From Nitrospirales bacterium (GTDB taxonomy: Bacteria; Nitrospirota; Nitrospiria; Nitrospirales; UBA8639): a stretch of 46,880 nucleotides of DNA. The stretch lies in NCBI GenBank assembly GCA_021603905.1, contig BQIU01000025.1, forward strand, positions 1 to 46,880. Reading direction: 5' to 3'. How positions within the stretch are numbered: position 1 is the stretch's first letter; each line of letters starts with the position of its first letter. The notes below the pieces were generated by a model, which was not told where the DNA came from, did not search any database, and saw nothing but the letters and a program-made list of their open reading frames with translations. Shown here piece after piece: positions 20,379 to 29,734 of the stretch. The translations under genes and the position numbers were made by a program.

Positions 20379-20937
20379 TAAGGGTCAAGTTTCTGGACAT
20401 TCATCATTCAGACTATCCCATGAGCTTAAGGTGACATTAATAAAAAGAATAAAAACGCTATGTCATAGTGTGGACAATACAACAGAAAGAAGGACACGTG
20501 TTGGGATCAATTCTTCTGGTTACGTATGTCTAGGTGTATTGGAAGACTAATTAGAGAAACTGAGAGGCCACTATCTGAATCCTGACTAAGAACTTGTTTT
20601 TCAGCCCAGAGCTTTGAATGAACGTTGGTAGATCCGGGTAGCTACGCAGGCAGAAATGATTTCCAAAGAGTCGGGAAGGTGTATTCAATTTTGTATCTTA
20701 CGGATGATCATAATGTCAATAGTCTTTGTCGGTAAATTTTTGCTTTAACTTAAATCAAAATAAAGGTAATGATAAAAACAAAGAAGATACAAGCAGTTAC
20801 AAGCAAACCTCTGAACGATTCCACCAGGCCTGCATAAAGAATGCAGTGATAAAGGTCGTAGACATGATTGCGCCCGGATACAGGTTGTGATAAATGAAGG
20901 ACAAAGCTCAACGCAGACTCATACCCGTTTTTTCATC
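20379..20937. other. divergent intergenic region between rho and the DUF2203 gene
   Basis: About 560 bases with no supported gene. It must carry the promoter of the minus-strand rho block and possibly that of the plus-strand DUF2203 gene, but no box pair stands out clearly. The stretch 20700-20800 is AT-rich. I see no repeats or structured RNA here. Confidence 0.5.
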
Positions 20938-21354
20938 ATGCATAATCAAGAAGACCCTCAAGAAAACGAACGAATTTTCACACTCGCTGAGGCCAATGAC
21001 CTTATCCCACAGCTCGAACAACTGTGGGCACTGATTAAACAAGGAAAAACCGTTCTTATTCAGACTCGGGACGAAATTAAAAAAGCCAGCGCCAACGCCC
21101 ACTTAGGCGGAGGCAGTCTCGCCGGCCCCAAATACATTCAAGCACTCAAAGACATTAATGAGAGTTTACACACCATTCATGAGTTAGGAATCATTGTCAA
21201 AGACGTCGACTTAGGATTATGTGACTTCCCTTACCTTCTCGATGGAAAAATCGTGTATCTGTGTTGGAAACTCGGAGAGAACAGAATCACGTGGTGGCAC
21301 GAAATAAGTAGCGGCTATTCTGGTCGTCAGGTCTTACCCGAGAGTACGAGTTGA
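20938..21354 (+). CDS. DUF2203-family protein
   Basis: This 138-residue soluble protein has the DUF2203 pattern. It opens FTLAEANDLIPQLEQLWALI and a long helix follows. The C-terminal conserved block is ELGIIVKDVDLGLCDFPYLLDGKIVYLCWKLGE, followed by ITWWHEISSGYSGRQ. The family is widespread in bacteria and has no assigned function. The ATG at 20938 is chosen because homologous proteins begin close to the FTLAEA segment; the upstream GTG at 20887 adds 17 residues of unclear value, and neither has a strong ribosome-binding site. Confidence 0.8.
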   Translation: MHNQEDPQENERIFTLAEANDLIPQLEQLWALIKQGKTVLIQTRDEIKKASANAHLGGGSLAGPKYIQALKDINESLHTIHELGIIVKDVDLGLCDFPYLLDGKIVYLCWKLGENRITWWHEISSGYSGRQVLPESTS

Positions 21355-21369
21355 TAATATTGGCCATAC

Positions 21370-21522
21370 TCAAGATTGGCATCCCTGCAAATCTGCGAGA
21401 ACAAGACCACGCTCAGCCGACATTCGCTTGATAATTTTCCCAATAGCCGATTCAGTTATACCGAAACGGTCAAGCGGCAACTTGTACAATGTTGAGACCC
21501 AATACGTGAGATAACACGTCAA
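21370..21522 (-). pseudogene. decayed C-terminal fragment resembling a transposase (RAYT-like)
   Basis: The minus strand of this otherwise empty gap encodes about 50 residues ending QGCQS, with a helix-turn-helix-like segment RFGITESAIGKIIKRM preceded by YLTYWVSTLYKL. This pattern resembles the C-terminal helical tail of REP-associated tyrosine transposases, where a Y-L-x-Y/R helix is followed by a G-I-x-x-S/G-A-x-x-x-x-I-K-R helix. No start codon with a ribosome-binding site exists, and the upstream continuation lies in another frame, as expected of a frameshifted remnant. The match is by eye only. Confidence 0.3.
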
Positions 21523-21655
21523 TCATTATCAGTAAATCCAAGCGGGTATAACCTCCCGATGTTTGAAGAGGTACCCACGCTGGGCTACTGGGATACCTGA
21601 ACCGATTATTTTTTTGGATTCGCTATAGACATCACATTCAAGAAAACACTCGTTT

Positions 21656-21943
21656 ATGAAATTTGCCATTATTGGGCATGATGGGCCTGAAGGGCCAACA
21701 AAGCGCCCGGTTTATCGGCCTGCCCATTTACAACGACTCAAAACATTAGACAATCAAGGACGCCTGATTCTCGCAGGCCCTTTTGCCGACCAAACAGGAA
21801 GCCTAATGGTCATCGATGTTGACTCTTTTGCAGAAGCTGAAGCCTTTGCCCAGAAAGATCCCTACACCATCCACGGGGTCTTTCAGCGCGTGGAGATTCA
21901 TCCGTTCACGCAAGTTCTTCCGGAATCATCACCTGATAAATAG
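21656..21943 (+). CDS. YciI-like protein
   Basis: A 95-residue ferredoxin-like-fold protein with the YCII family features: a KFAIIGHD first strand, the conserved histidine in RPAHLQRLK, GRLILAGPFAD, and the aspartate in AQKDPYTIHGVFQRVEIHPF. The conserved His-Asp pair suggests an enzyme, but no general substrate is known. It stands alone on the plus strand. Confidence 0.85.
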   Translation: MKFAIIGHDGPEGPTKRPVYRPAHLQRLKTLDNQGRLILAGPFADQTGSLMVIDVDSFAEAEAFAQKDPYTIHGVFQRVEIHPFTQVLPESSPDK

Positions 21944-21999
21944 CCTGCACGTATTGTGAACAGCCACAATTCGACAATTAATAGCCACTCCAGCTCGTC

Positions 22000-22470
22000 T
22001 TACGATGTGGTTCCGGCAAGTCGAAGAATCGCCTTCCATTCAGAGGCACGTACCGGTTGCACCGATAACCGAGAACCTTTTCGAAGAAGTTCCATTTGAT
22101 GTAATTCGGGAATGTCCCTCAAGAAAGAAAGTGAGAGTTCGGAGGAAAATTTTTTCACAAACTTGACATCAACCATAAACCACCTGGACGCGTCAGGTGT
22201 GCTTTTGGTGTCATAATACCGGCTACTCGAATCAAACGCATAAAAATCTGGATACGACTCTTTCACAATTTCAACGAGACCCACAATGGCAGGAGGATCG
22301 GCATTACTGTGGTAGAACAAAGCCTGTTCACCGCGTTTCATCGCACATAAAAAATTTCGAGCTTGGTAGTTTCGTACACCTTCCCAGCATGTCGTTTGAC
22401 GTGGAGATGATGCGAGATCATCGATAGAAAAGGTATGTGGTTCTGATTTTAATAACCAATATTGAGACAT
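22000..22470 (-). CDS. EVE-domain protein (THYN1-like)
   Basis: This 156-residue protein is a single EVE domain. The N-terminal YWLLKSEPHTFSIDDL, the central WEGVRNYQARNFL and FYHSNADPPAIVGLVEI segments and the C-terminal QPVRASEWKAIL are diagnostic. EVE domains belong to the PUA-like fold and bind modified bases in nucleic acids; stand-alone bacterial members may read modified DNA or RNA. The start at 22470 (MSQYWLLK) is chosen over an upstream frame extension to 22608. It diverges from the PGPGW gene across 149 bases. Confidence 0.9.
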   Translation of the reverse strand: MSQYWLLKSEPHTFSIDDLASSPRQTTCWEGVRNYQARNFLCAMKRGEQALFYHSNADPPAIVGLVEIVKESYPDFYAFDSSSRYYDTKSTPDASRWFMVDVKFVKKFSSELSLSFLRDIPELHQMELLRKGSRLSVQPVRASEWKAILRLAGTTS

Positions 22471-22619
22471 GAGACTTGGAATTTCCGTGCGATGCGGATT
22501 TGAAGTATTTGACCTGAACGCATCAATGTACCTCGCGAATAATAGGATGTCCATAGCCATGAATACGATCAAGATGATCATCCCGATACGGCAACAATAT
22601 TCCGCCAACTCCCCTATTC

Positions 22620-23045
22620 ATGATTGATCAACTCGTACAATTCGCCGAATCATGGATATCGAAGGAAGCCTGGGTAGGCCTCTTCGCACTTTCAGTTATT
22701 GCCTTTATCGGCACTCTTCTTGCTATCCCAGCGATCCTCATTCGGATGCCTCCTGATTACTTCCAAAATCATCACCACAAACCCTGGTTCGCAAATCATC
22801 ATCCTGTGGTACGAATCCTTGGCCTCTTTGTCAAAAATATTATCGGCATTGTTTTTCTTCTTGCAGGAATGGCCATGCTGGTCTTGCCAGGACAAGGGCT
22901 ACTCACGATGCTTCTTGGCATTCTCTTTATCGACTTTCCCGGCAAACATCGACTGGAGAAAAAACTCATTCAACATCCAACCATTTTGAAGACCATCAAT
23001 GCGCTCAGGAAAAAGGTCGACAAGCCACCGTTTACATTTGGCTGA
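22620..23045 (+). CDS. PGPGW-family membrane protein
   Basis: A 141-residue integral membrane protein with a first hydrophobic segment at about residues 18-42, and a second hairpin of helices at about 65-105 around the conserved MLVLPGQGLLTMLLGIL motif, the region that names the PGPGW family. It ends with a short basic cytoplasmic tail. Function is unknown. There is no clear ribosome-binding site before the ATG. Confidence 0.75.
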   Translation: MIDQLVQFAESWISKEAWVGLFALSVIAFIGTLLAIPAILIRMPPDYFQNHHHKPWFANHHPVVRILGLFVKNIIGIVFLLAGMAMLVLPGQGLLTMLLGILFIDFPGKHRLEKKLIQHPTILKTINALRKKVDKPPFTFG

Positions 23046-23132
23046 ATCTGTGGAATCCGAACACGGTACGCAATCGCCCATGCCAGTCCTTACAATTTAC
23101 TCCTTGCGAATCCATTGCTAGGATATTCTTCG

Positions 23133-25082
23133 ATGCCTACCCTCCAGACATTCGGCTGGATGAGTCTTGCGATCCTTTGTGCGATCGCATTCGGACATGT
23201 GGTCGGCTTCGTCAACCCATCAGAAAAAGTCAACGGTCTGTGGCTAGTCGTCGCCGCTTCGTGCTTTTATGTATTGGCCTACCGATTCTATGGACGGTTC
23301 TTGGCTCAGCGGGTCATGAACCTTGACAACCAACGACGCACTCCAGCTCATCGTCTGGAAGACGGTACCAACTTCTATCCAGCCAATAAATATATTCTCT
23401 TTGGTCATCACTTCGCTGCTATTGCTGGAGCTGGACCACTCCTGGGACCAGTCTTAGCGGCTCAATTTGGGTACATTCCAGGCTTTCTCTGGATTGTCGT
23501 TGGTGCAGTACTGGCGGGAGCCGTACAAGACTTTGTCATTCTCGTAGCCTCCATGCGCCGAAACGGTCGTTCGCTTCCAGAAATTGCACACGCCGAAATA
23601 GGATCGGTTACCGGAATGGCAACAGCAATTGCCGTACTCTTCATTGTCATCGTGGCGCTGGCTGGACTGGGGCTTGCTGTTGTCAATGCGTTATATGAGA
23701 ACGCTTGGGGAGTTTTTACCATTACCATGACGATCCCGATCGCCTTCATCATGGGTATGTACTTACAGAAATTTCGCCCAGGTCGAATTGGAGAAATGTC
23801 GCTGATCGGGGTGGCCTTATTGACGATAGCCATCATTGCCGGAAGAGCTGTGGCCCTGTCTGATTGGGCTGACTGGTTCCTTCTTGACCGAAATACCCTC
23901 GTTTGGGGCTTGGCTATGTATGGTTTTTTCGCCTCGGTGCTTCCTGTCTGGATGCTCTTAGTGCCTCGCGATTACCTTTCAACGTTTATGAAACTGGGGG
24001 TTATCGCCCTGCTCGGTGCCGGTGTCATCGTGCTCGCGCCGGTCATTGAAATGCCACGCACCACTGAATTTATTCATGGAAATGGTCCGATCATCCCAGG
24101 TACGCTGTTTCCGTTCTTGTTCATCACGATTGCCTGCGGTGCCATTTCCGGGTTCCATTCCTTAGTATCTTCCGGCACAACCCCGAAGCTCATCAGCCAA
24201 GAATCTCAGGCCATCGTAGGATACGGCGCGATGTTACTGGAAAGTTTTGTGGGGGTCATCGCGCTCATCGCAGCTTGCCTCCTTATCCCAGGAGATTACT
24301 TTGTCATCAATACTCATCTCTCCATCGATACGCTCGCATCTATGGGATTTCCTGTCTCAAAGATTCATGAGCTTTCTCAAATGGTCGAGGTGGATGTTTC
24401 TGGCAGGCCTGGTGGTGCCGTATCGCTTGCCGTCGGGATGGCTTCGATTTTTTCAGCCCTTCCAGGCATGTCCGGGCTCATGGCTTACTGGTATCAATTT
24501 GCTCTTTTGTTTGAAGCCCTCTTTATCTTAACCACGATTGATGCAGGGACCAGAGTCGCACGATACCTTGTGCAGGAACTTGGAGGACATGCCTACGAAC
24601 CGCTCAAGCAGATTAACTGGTGGCCTGGAGTCATTGGATGTAGCGGACTTGTCGTCGGAGCTTGGGGGTATTTAATCGGCACTGGATCCATCTCGACTAT
24701 TTGGCCCATGTTCGGAGCGGCCAATCAGTTGCTGGGGATGTTAGCTCTGTGCATCGCCACGACCGTCTTAATCAAGATGAACAAGGCTCAGTATCTTTGG
24801 GTCACCGTCATGCCAATGATCTTTGTGGGAATCATTACCTTGGACGGATGTTACGAGCTGTTCCACCTTTTCCTCCAGCGAGCATTGACTGGCCCAAGCA
24901 CACAGGTCTTCACCATGTGGGTAAACACCACTCTCGTGGGAGTTGTTGCGACGTTGGCAATCGTCGTCCTCATCGATAGCGTGATGAAGTGGTATGGGTA
25001 CCTCATTTTAAAACGGCCGTACACGAACAGTGAAGTGACGGAGGGCGAAGGTATTCAGCTGCCAGCGGGACGCTGCTGTTAG
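23133..25082 (+). CDS. cstA: carbon starvation protein A-type transporter
   Basis: A large polytopic membrane protein of 649 residues with roughly 16 or more hydrophobic segments. It carries family signatures such as AYRFYGRFLAQRVMNLD, FGHHFAAIAGAGPLLGPVLA, GAVQDFVILVASMRRNGRS, SGFHSLVSSGTTPKLI and WPMFGAANQLLG. In enteric bacteria CstA and its relative BtsT import peptides or pyruvate across the inner membrane. In this organism the substrate is unknown. The ATG at 23133 has a GGA-containing site upstream and is preferred to a TTG at 23115. Confidence 0.95.
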   Translation: MPTLQTFGWMSLAILCAIAFGHVVGFVNPSEKVNGLWLVVAASCFYVLAYRFYGRFLAQRVMNLDNQRRTPAHRLEDGTNFYPANKYILFGHHFAAIAGAGPLLGPVLAAQFGYIPGFLWIVVGAVLAGAVQDFVILVASMRRNGRSLPEIAHAEIGSVTGMATAIAVLFIVIVALAGLGLAVVNALYENAWGVFTITMTIPIAFIMGMYLQKFRPGRIGEMSLIGVALLTIAIIAGRAVALSDWADWFLLDRNTLVWGLAMYGFFASVLPVWMLLVPRDYLSTFMKLGVIALLGAGVIVLAPVIEMPRTTEFIHGNGPIIPGTLFPFLFITIACGAISGFHSLVSSGTTPKLISQESQAIVGYGAMLLESFVGVIALIAACLLIPGDYFVINTHLSIDTLASMGFPVSKIHELSQMVEVDVSGRPGGAVSLAVGMASIFSALPGMSGLMAYWYQFALLFEALFILTTIDAGTRVARYLVQELGGHAYEPLKQINWWPGVIGCSGLVVGAWGYLIGTGSISTIWPMFGAANQLLGMLALCIATTVLIKMNKAQYLWVTVMPMIFVGIITLDGCYELFHLFLQRALTGPSTQVFTMWVNTTLVGVVATLAIVVLIDSVMKWYGYLILKRPYTNSEVTEGEGIQLPAGRCC

Positions 25083-25096
25083 ACCATGTGAGGAAA

Positions 25097-25240
25097 AGAA
25101 CGTATAACGTATCGCGTGCCTGCGCGCTGTTGCGCTTTCAGCCTTCGTAGCCACTTCGGCGAAGTAGGCCCGGCGCGCAAGCGTGAAGCGTATCTCGTAA
25201 AAAACAGAAACACTTTTCCCTCGAAATACGAGCAACGAGC
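25097..25240. repeat. intergenic stretch rich in CGTAT/ATACG motifs
   Basis: Between cstA and yajQ the sequence holds many short related words (CGTATAACGTATCGCGTG, GCGTGAAGCGTATCTCGT, ATACGAGCAACGAGCAAC) plus a small perfect inverted repeat ACTTCG/CGAAGT at 25153-25165. It looks like a degenerate palindromic repeat element. No second copy occurs in the window, so its dispersed nature is inferred. Confidence 0.35.
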
Positions 25241-25298
25241 AACTATTCAGGAAAATGCCACTGGCAGGCGTCATTGAGCATTCACAGAAAGGAACGGT

Positions 25299-25796
25299 AT
25301 GGCTAATCAATACTCATTTGATATCGTCTCAAAAATTGACATGCAGGAAATGAAGAACGCGGTTGACCAAACAGACAAAGAAATCAGCCAGCGATTTGAT
25401 TTCAAAGGATCAAAAACAGAGTTGACCCTGAAAGAGAAAGAGCGAGAACTGGAAATTGTCTCCGATGACGAATACAAGCTCAATGCGGTCATTGATATTT
25501 TGAAAGGCAAATGTATTAAAAGAAATATTTCTTTAAAGGGTCTCGCATTTGGCAAAATGGAGGATGCCTTAGGAAGTACCGTCCGCCAAAAGGTTGGGAT
25601 TCAGAGCGGAATTCCTGAGGATAAGGCGAAAATTATTACGAAAGCCATTAAAGAACAAAAGTTAAAAGCTCAAGCACAAATCCAAGGAGACCAAATTCGC
25701 GTTCAAAGCAAGAGTAAAGACGAACTCCAAACGGTGATGAGCTTTCTTAGACAGGAAGACTTTGAAATTGAACTCACATTTGAAAATTATCGCTAA
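25299..25796 (+). CDS. yajQ: YajQ-family nucleotide-binding protein
   Basis: A 165-residue protein that matches YajQ over its full length: YSFDIVSKIDMQEMKNAVDQ, ISQRFDFKGSKTE, and the C-terminal QIQGDQIRVQSKSKDELQTVM and FLRQEDFEIELTFENYR. The protein has two ferredoxin-like domains, and homologues bind nucleic acid or cyclic di-GMP and regulate transcription. A GGAA-containing site precedes the ATG. It is convergent with the lipoprotein pair. Confidence 0.96.
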   Translation: MANQYSFDIVSKIDMQEMKNAVDQTDKEISQRFDFKGSKTELTLKEKERELEIVSDDEYKLNAVIDILKGKCIKRNISLKGLAFGKMEDALGSTVRQKVGIQSGIPEDKAKIITKAIKEQKLKAQAQIQGDQIRVQSKSKDELQTVMSFLRQEDFEIELTFENYR

Positions 25797-25821
25797 GCTT
25801 TTTCGTTACCTTCTTGAGCGA

Positions 25822-26526
25822 TCAGTCCGAGAGACATCCACCCGTGAAGTCTTGGAGTGCGTCATCTAAAGCCTGTTGTGCGCTATTCGCGCGAAGAACA
25901 TTCAGCGCATCCTCAAGCGTTCCCTGATCATGGCCTATGGGAACCTTCAGACGATCCATCCGTTCGGTGGCGGTCTTTTCTACTTGAACCATGACGAGTT
26001 CCTGTGCGACATCAATGACCCCAAGTTCAACCAAGGCCACATTGAATGTCGTCGTTCCCGGCATTTTCGTCATCATCCTGCTTTCTCCGAAGGTGCCCAC
26101 GTGTGTCGATTCCGTGCTTGACAATAACGCAACAATCAATGCTTCGACATGATGTTGCTTGGCCGCGTTGAGAAGAGATGAAAACCCGTCACCTTCTTGG
26201 ATCCCATGTATTGAAATACGTTTCACTTCAGAAACAGCACAATGTTGCCCAAGATAAACCTGTATTCTTTGTGAAAGCTTGGATAGCAGAGGCGACGAAA
26301 TGACTGGAGCTGCCTCTCGCCCAGTGGAATCAGAATGAATGACTAGCCCGAATACCCGATCTTTTGACCAGAGGCCTATCGGTTTCGAGCTCAGTGCCAT
26401 TCTGTCTACAGATAGCCCAAGAACTGCTGGCATTCGCGGCCTTGGAGTCGAAACACACCCACATATACTTATCACAAGAACACCAATGATGACTCCAAGA
26501 CCAAGTTGTTTTTGATAATGTCTCAT
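25822..26526 (-). CDS. lipoprotein, paralogue B of a tandem pair
   Basis: A 234-residue protein with a signal peptide and lipobox SICGC (C24). The mature part has an alternating strand/helix pattern (VFGLVIHSDS, LSKLSQRIQVYL, VEALIVALLSSTEST, FNVALVELGVIDVAQELVMVQVE, and a C-terminal ANSAQQALDDALQDF helix). This closely parallels its upstream neighbour, so the two are diverged duplicates. The fold resembles CsgG/LpoB-type periplasmic lipoproteins, but no named family is certain. The start at 26526 overlaps the stop of the upstream gene by four bases; the two are translationally coupled. Confidence 0.75.
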   Translation of the reverse strand: MRHYQKQLGLGVIIGVLVISICGCVSTPRPRMPAVLGLSVDRMALSSKPIGLWSKDRVFGLVIHSDSTGREAAPVISSPLLSKLSQRIQVYLGQHCAVSEVKRISIHGIQEGDGFSSLLNAAKQHHVEALIVALLSSTESTHVGTFGESRMMTKMPGTTTFNVALVELGVIDVAQELVMVQVEKTATERMDRLKVPIGHDQGTLEDALNVLRANSAQQALDDALQDFTGGCLSD

Positions 26527-27284
26527 GACGACGGCTGCTTCCCCCACTCCTCTTGAAAATGCATCAGAGCTTGTTTCATCGCATCATGTGCCGAAACGGC
26601 ACGAAGCGTGTCATACGCGGTCTCTTCTGTCGGATAGATTGGCGGTTGCGTCACATCACGACGAACCACAGGATAAACATTGGATTCAAGCGGCACGTTG
26701 AGACGTTCAAGGACTGACCAAGCAGAACCATTCGCATGAACAACGGGTAGGCCGGTCGTGCCATCGATTAAAGCCAACTCAACAAGCGCGTAGTTTTCAG
26801 CGCGAACGCCAACAAGAAGCCCTCCCCGAGCTCCTGAACCCTGTAGAGTGCCCTGTAACGAGAAACGATCGGAGACCTCTTTTTCAGTACTCGAAAGCAC
26901 GGCAAAAAGGAGATAGTCCAACCTTTCCTGTTGGGCAAGACGAACAAACTGGGAAACATTCTCCCCCTGCGTGAGGTGATCAGAGTCAATCACGCTCACA
27001 ACGGTGAGGGGAAACTGTTCGTCAAGATTCGCTTTTAAACGATGAGTAAACCTGTCAAACTCGCCATCAGAAAGTGCAGGAGCTGACTGTGGTGCCGTCG
27101 CATCATTCACGGCCAAGAGACCGGCTTTTAAACGACCGGCAGGGATAGAATCTGTTGGAAAATTTGACCATCGTTTATTGTCGACACCGAAATAGACTGG
27201 AAGCCGTTCGGGTAAAGACTGCGTCATACAACTACTTACGATCAGGGAAGTTACCGCAAGGCTCATAATGAGAATAGCGTGCAT
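26523..27284 (-). CDS. lipoprotein, paralogue A of a tandem pair
   Basis: A 253-residue protein with signal peptide and lipobox IVSSC (C19). It shares with the downstream gene the pattern of a strand plus GLLAVNDAT, an acidic helix, LDYLLFAVLSSTEKEV, YALVELALIDGTTGLPVVHA, LERLNVP and a C-terminal SAHDAMKQALMHF helix. The start at 27284 has an excellent AAAGGAG site; the longer frame to 27374 adds 30 residues before the signal peptide. It is divergent from the caspase-like gene with 154 bases between, and is first of a two-gene unit. Confidence 0.77.
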   Translation of the reverse strand: MHAILIMSLAVTSLIVSSCMTQSLPERLPVYFGVDNKRWSNFPTDSIPAGRLKAGLLAVNDATAPQSAPALSDGEFDRFTHRLKANLDEQFPLTVVSVIDSDHLTQGENVSQFVRLAQQERLDYLLFAVLSSTEKEVSDRFSLQGTLQGSGARGGLLVGVRAENYALVELALIDGTTGLPVVHANGSAWSVLERLNVPLESNVYPVVRRDVTQPPIYPTEETAYDTLRAVSAHDAMKQALMHFQEEWGKQPSS

Positions 27285-27438
27285 GGTGCTCCTTTCTTGT
27301 GGATGATCGAACAGGCAACGATAATCAATTTGAGAATATTGAATATTGTCCATCTCCACATCGAATGACGTCAAGAAAGTTCACTCTTCGACCCAAGAGT
27401 ATATTGCATCTCCCGAGGTCATAGGGTAGGTTACCAGT

Positions 27439-29289
27439 ATGTCGAGTCCAACGCAGAAATGGTTGCATATGTTTTTCTGGGTCTTATTCGTGGGATCGCT
27501 CACCGCATGCGATAAGATCTCCATCCCTCGCCTGTCGTTCGATGAAAAACCCGAGTCAAAGCTCCCCATATCCGTTATCTATCGATTTGATCCCTCGCTG
27601 GTCCAACATACCCAAGTCGTTGATGCCTGCGGCTTGCCCCATACGATCAAATCCGGCGAAATCATTACTAAAACCTTTCTCAAGGTGGGACAAGAACATT
27701 TTGCATCGGTTGGCACTCAGCCCACAGTCTCAGCTGGCTCCACCAACTCGCTAAACGAAATCACCATTGACCTAAAGTTTGTTCAGATGAATTTTGAACC
27801 AGTCGGCCGTTCAGGCGAAGAAGATCGGTATCATGCCAATGTTGGGCTCCAGCTCCAAGCCGTCTATCAAGACTCCCAGGGCAAGGCCTTAGCTCAAACC
27901 CCGCTTGACTACAAAGATAAAGTCAACATGTGGACTCCAGCACTCACCAGCCAAACACAGTCATGCGTAACCGGACAGTTTGATGCCGTGGTAGAAGACG
28001 CCGCTGCAACCTTAGCGAAAGAAATGGCCAACGTGCTTCCTCGTCTCTATGGTCAATCTCCACAGGCACCTGTCGCGGGAGGAGGAAGCAACACCGCACA
28101 GGTTCCCTCACAACCAATATCCAAACAACACCCTTCTCTTTCATTCAGGACCAAGCTCCAGGATGCGAACGATAACTTAGTCCTCGAGGGTGGAGAGAAC
28201 GTGATTCTTCAAATTGAAACGACGAATGTCAGTTCAACACCATTGCCATCCGCCTATGTCGAATTACGTGGGAGTCAAGCCATAGTCAATGCATTTTCAA
28301 CAGTCACGACATTACCTATATCGATTGGCCCACTACAGGCCGGAGAAAGTAAAACGACAGAAGTACGCGGCCGCATGCCCGCGACCGTTGAACAAGAAAA
28401 GGGGGAGCTGGAAGTATCGATTTCATTGTCCCATGGCATTCCGCCCGGCGCGCATACTATTCTTGCCGCGATTCAACCCGGGACCTCTTCATTTCAACAG
28501 ACGCCACAAAAAAGCATGCTCCCATCTCCTGAGGACGGAAACAGCAAGAATCCCCCAGAGACCACGCCAGAAGAGATTTCCAATTACGCTCTTGTGGTTG
28601 GACTCAATGAGTATCGAGATCCATGGCCACAGGCCAACCAGGTTTCAGCACAACAGATACAACGTCTGGCCGGCGTTCTTGGCGAAACAGGATCTTTCAC
28701 CGAAGATCGCATCAAGGTTCTAAATGGAAGCCATGCCACTCGCACCGACATAGAAGAAACCTTATTTACCTGGGCAAAGCATCAGCTGACTTCCGATACC
28801 ATCTTCTTCTTCTATTTCGCTGGTCATGCTCTAGTCGATCCGGAGAAGGGAGAGGTGTACCTCGTTCCGTATGAAGGCTCACTCACCGCTTCAAAAAAAC
28901 ACCTAATCTCACTACGAAGCCTTCAACGTGTCCTAGGCAAACTCAAGGTCAAGCTTTCGCTCTTATTCTTGGATACGCCCGTTGCTCAATATTTAGATGA
29001 CACAGGAACCGCCGTCGGATTGAACGGGGCAACCCCACCCAATTGGCGTGCGTCCATTTCCTCTATGGATTCATCCCGACCCCTGATCATTCAAATTCGA
29101 CGACTTGCGGAAGAGAAAATTAAACAAGAACCAACTCGGCTGCTGGCCGGATTGCGAGGGAAAGCAGATCACAATCAAGACGGCACGGTTACGCTTGGAG
29201 AGTTTCTTAAGAATTTAGAAAGTATAGCAGAAGTAATTTACACCGAATCTCAAGCCTTGCCCCACCTCAACACTCCGCTGGCTCAATAA
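27439..29289 (+). CDS. lipoprotein with degenerate caspase-like domain and EF-hand
   Basis: A 616-residue protein. Residues 1-24 are a signal peptide ending in lipobox LTAC (C24), with Asp at +2. Residues about 25-210 form an unassigned periplasmic domain, and about 235-350 a beta-rich domain (FRTKLQDANDNLVLEGGENV) like those preceding caspase domains. From about residue 382 there is a caspase/peptidase C14-type fold: YALVVGLNEYRD, a TRTDIEETLFTWAK helix, and IFFFYFAGHA with the catalytic-type His463. The second catalytic site, normally D-x-C, reads D512-T-P514, so the cysteine nucleophile is missing. Near the C-terminus GLRGKADHNQDGTVTLGEF contains a canonical EF-hand loop (577-588, ligands D577, N579, D581, T583, T585, E588). 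It is likely a non-proteolytic calcium-responsive scaffold. It is divergent from the lipoprotein pair and lies about 500 bases upstream of the curli operon. Confidence 0.8.
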   Translation: MSSPTQKWLHMFFWVLFVGSLTACDKISIPRLSFDEKPESKLPISVIYRFDPSLVQHTQVVDACGLPHTIKSGEIITKTFLKVGQEHFASVGTQPTVSAGSTNSLNEITIDLKFVQMNFEPVGRSGEEDRYHANVGLQLQAVYQDSQGKALAQTPLDYKDKVNMWTPALTSQTQSCVTGQFDAVVEDAAATLAKEMANVLPRLYGQSPQAPVAGGGSNTAQVPSQPISKQHPSLSFRTKLQDANDNLVLEGGENVILQIETTNVSSTPLPSAYVELRGSQAIVNAFSTVTTLPISIGPLQAGESKTTEVRGRMPATVEQEKGELEVSISLSHGIPPGAHTILAAIQPGTSSFQQTPQKSMLPSPEDGNSKNPPETTPEEISNYALVVGLNEYRDPWPQANQVSAQQIQRLAGVLGETGSFTEDRIKVLNGSHATRTDIEETLFTWAKHQLTSDTIFFFYFAGHALVDPEKGEVYLVPYEGSLTASKKHLISLRSLQRVLGKLKVKLSLLFLDTPVAQYLDDTGTAVGLNGATPPNWRASISSMDSSRPLIIQIRRLAEEKIKQEPTRLLAGLRGKADHNQDGTVTLGEFLKNLESIAEVIYTESQALPHLNTPLAQ

Positions 29290-29734
29290 TTTTATCGAGA
29301 CACGACACGTCGACACACTTCACGAATCACACTCACATTTGACCTTACAAGAATCAGTGCAGACACAAAAGCACTTGAATGGTTGAGTCGATGGACGGGC
29401 ATTTTATTCTCCATACATGACAAACGGTTGTCATCCGCATTGTACGACTCATATCGTTTCCACTCTTTTCCAATCTCGTAGGCCGCTATATCAAAACATA
29501 TCGTCATTCGCACATCATCACATTCTTTCGGTCAGTTCAACATCCGTTCTCCTTTCAATACAGGAAAGACGAAATTTATCTAAAAAGATACTGAACGTAT
29601 CGTGTTGAATCGTTTTTGAGTTTTAGTTGGGCCTTGTCTTTCCCTCTCACTATCAATTCTCTTACAAGCAAATCTCCTGTAAAAACCCTCATATTTCAGT
29701 TAGTTTTTATGTATTCTCACATGCAGTTCGTGCC
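29290..29734. other. intergenic region upstream of the curli operon
   Basis: About 445 bases. A 73-codon minus-strand frame (29292-29513) exists but lacks a ribosome-binding site or any recognisable feature and is not called. The stretch leads into the sigma-54-type promoter at 29735 and could hold upstream activator sites, none of which I can name. Confidence 0.5.

Noticed and set aside
29292..29513. Minus-strand 73-codon frame upstream of the curli genes
   Set aside because: No ribosome-binding site, no domain or signal features, and it lies in a promoter-bearing gap.
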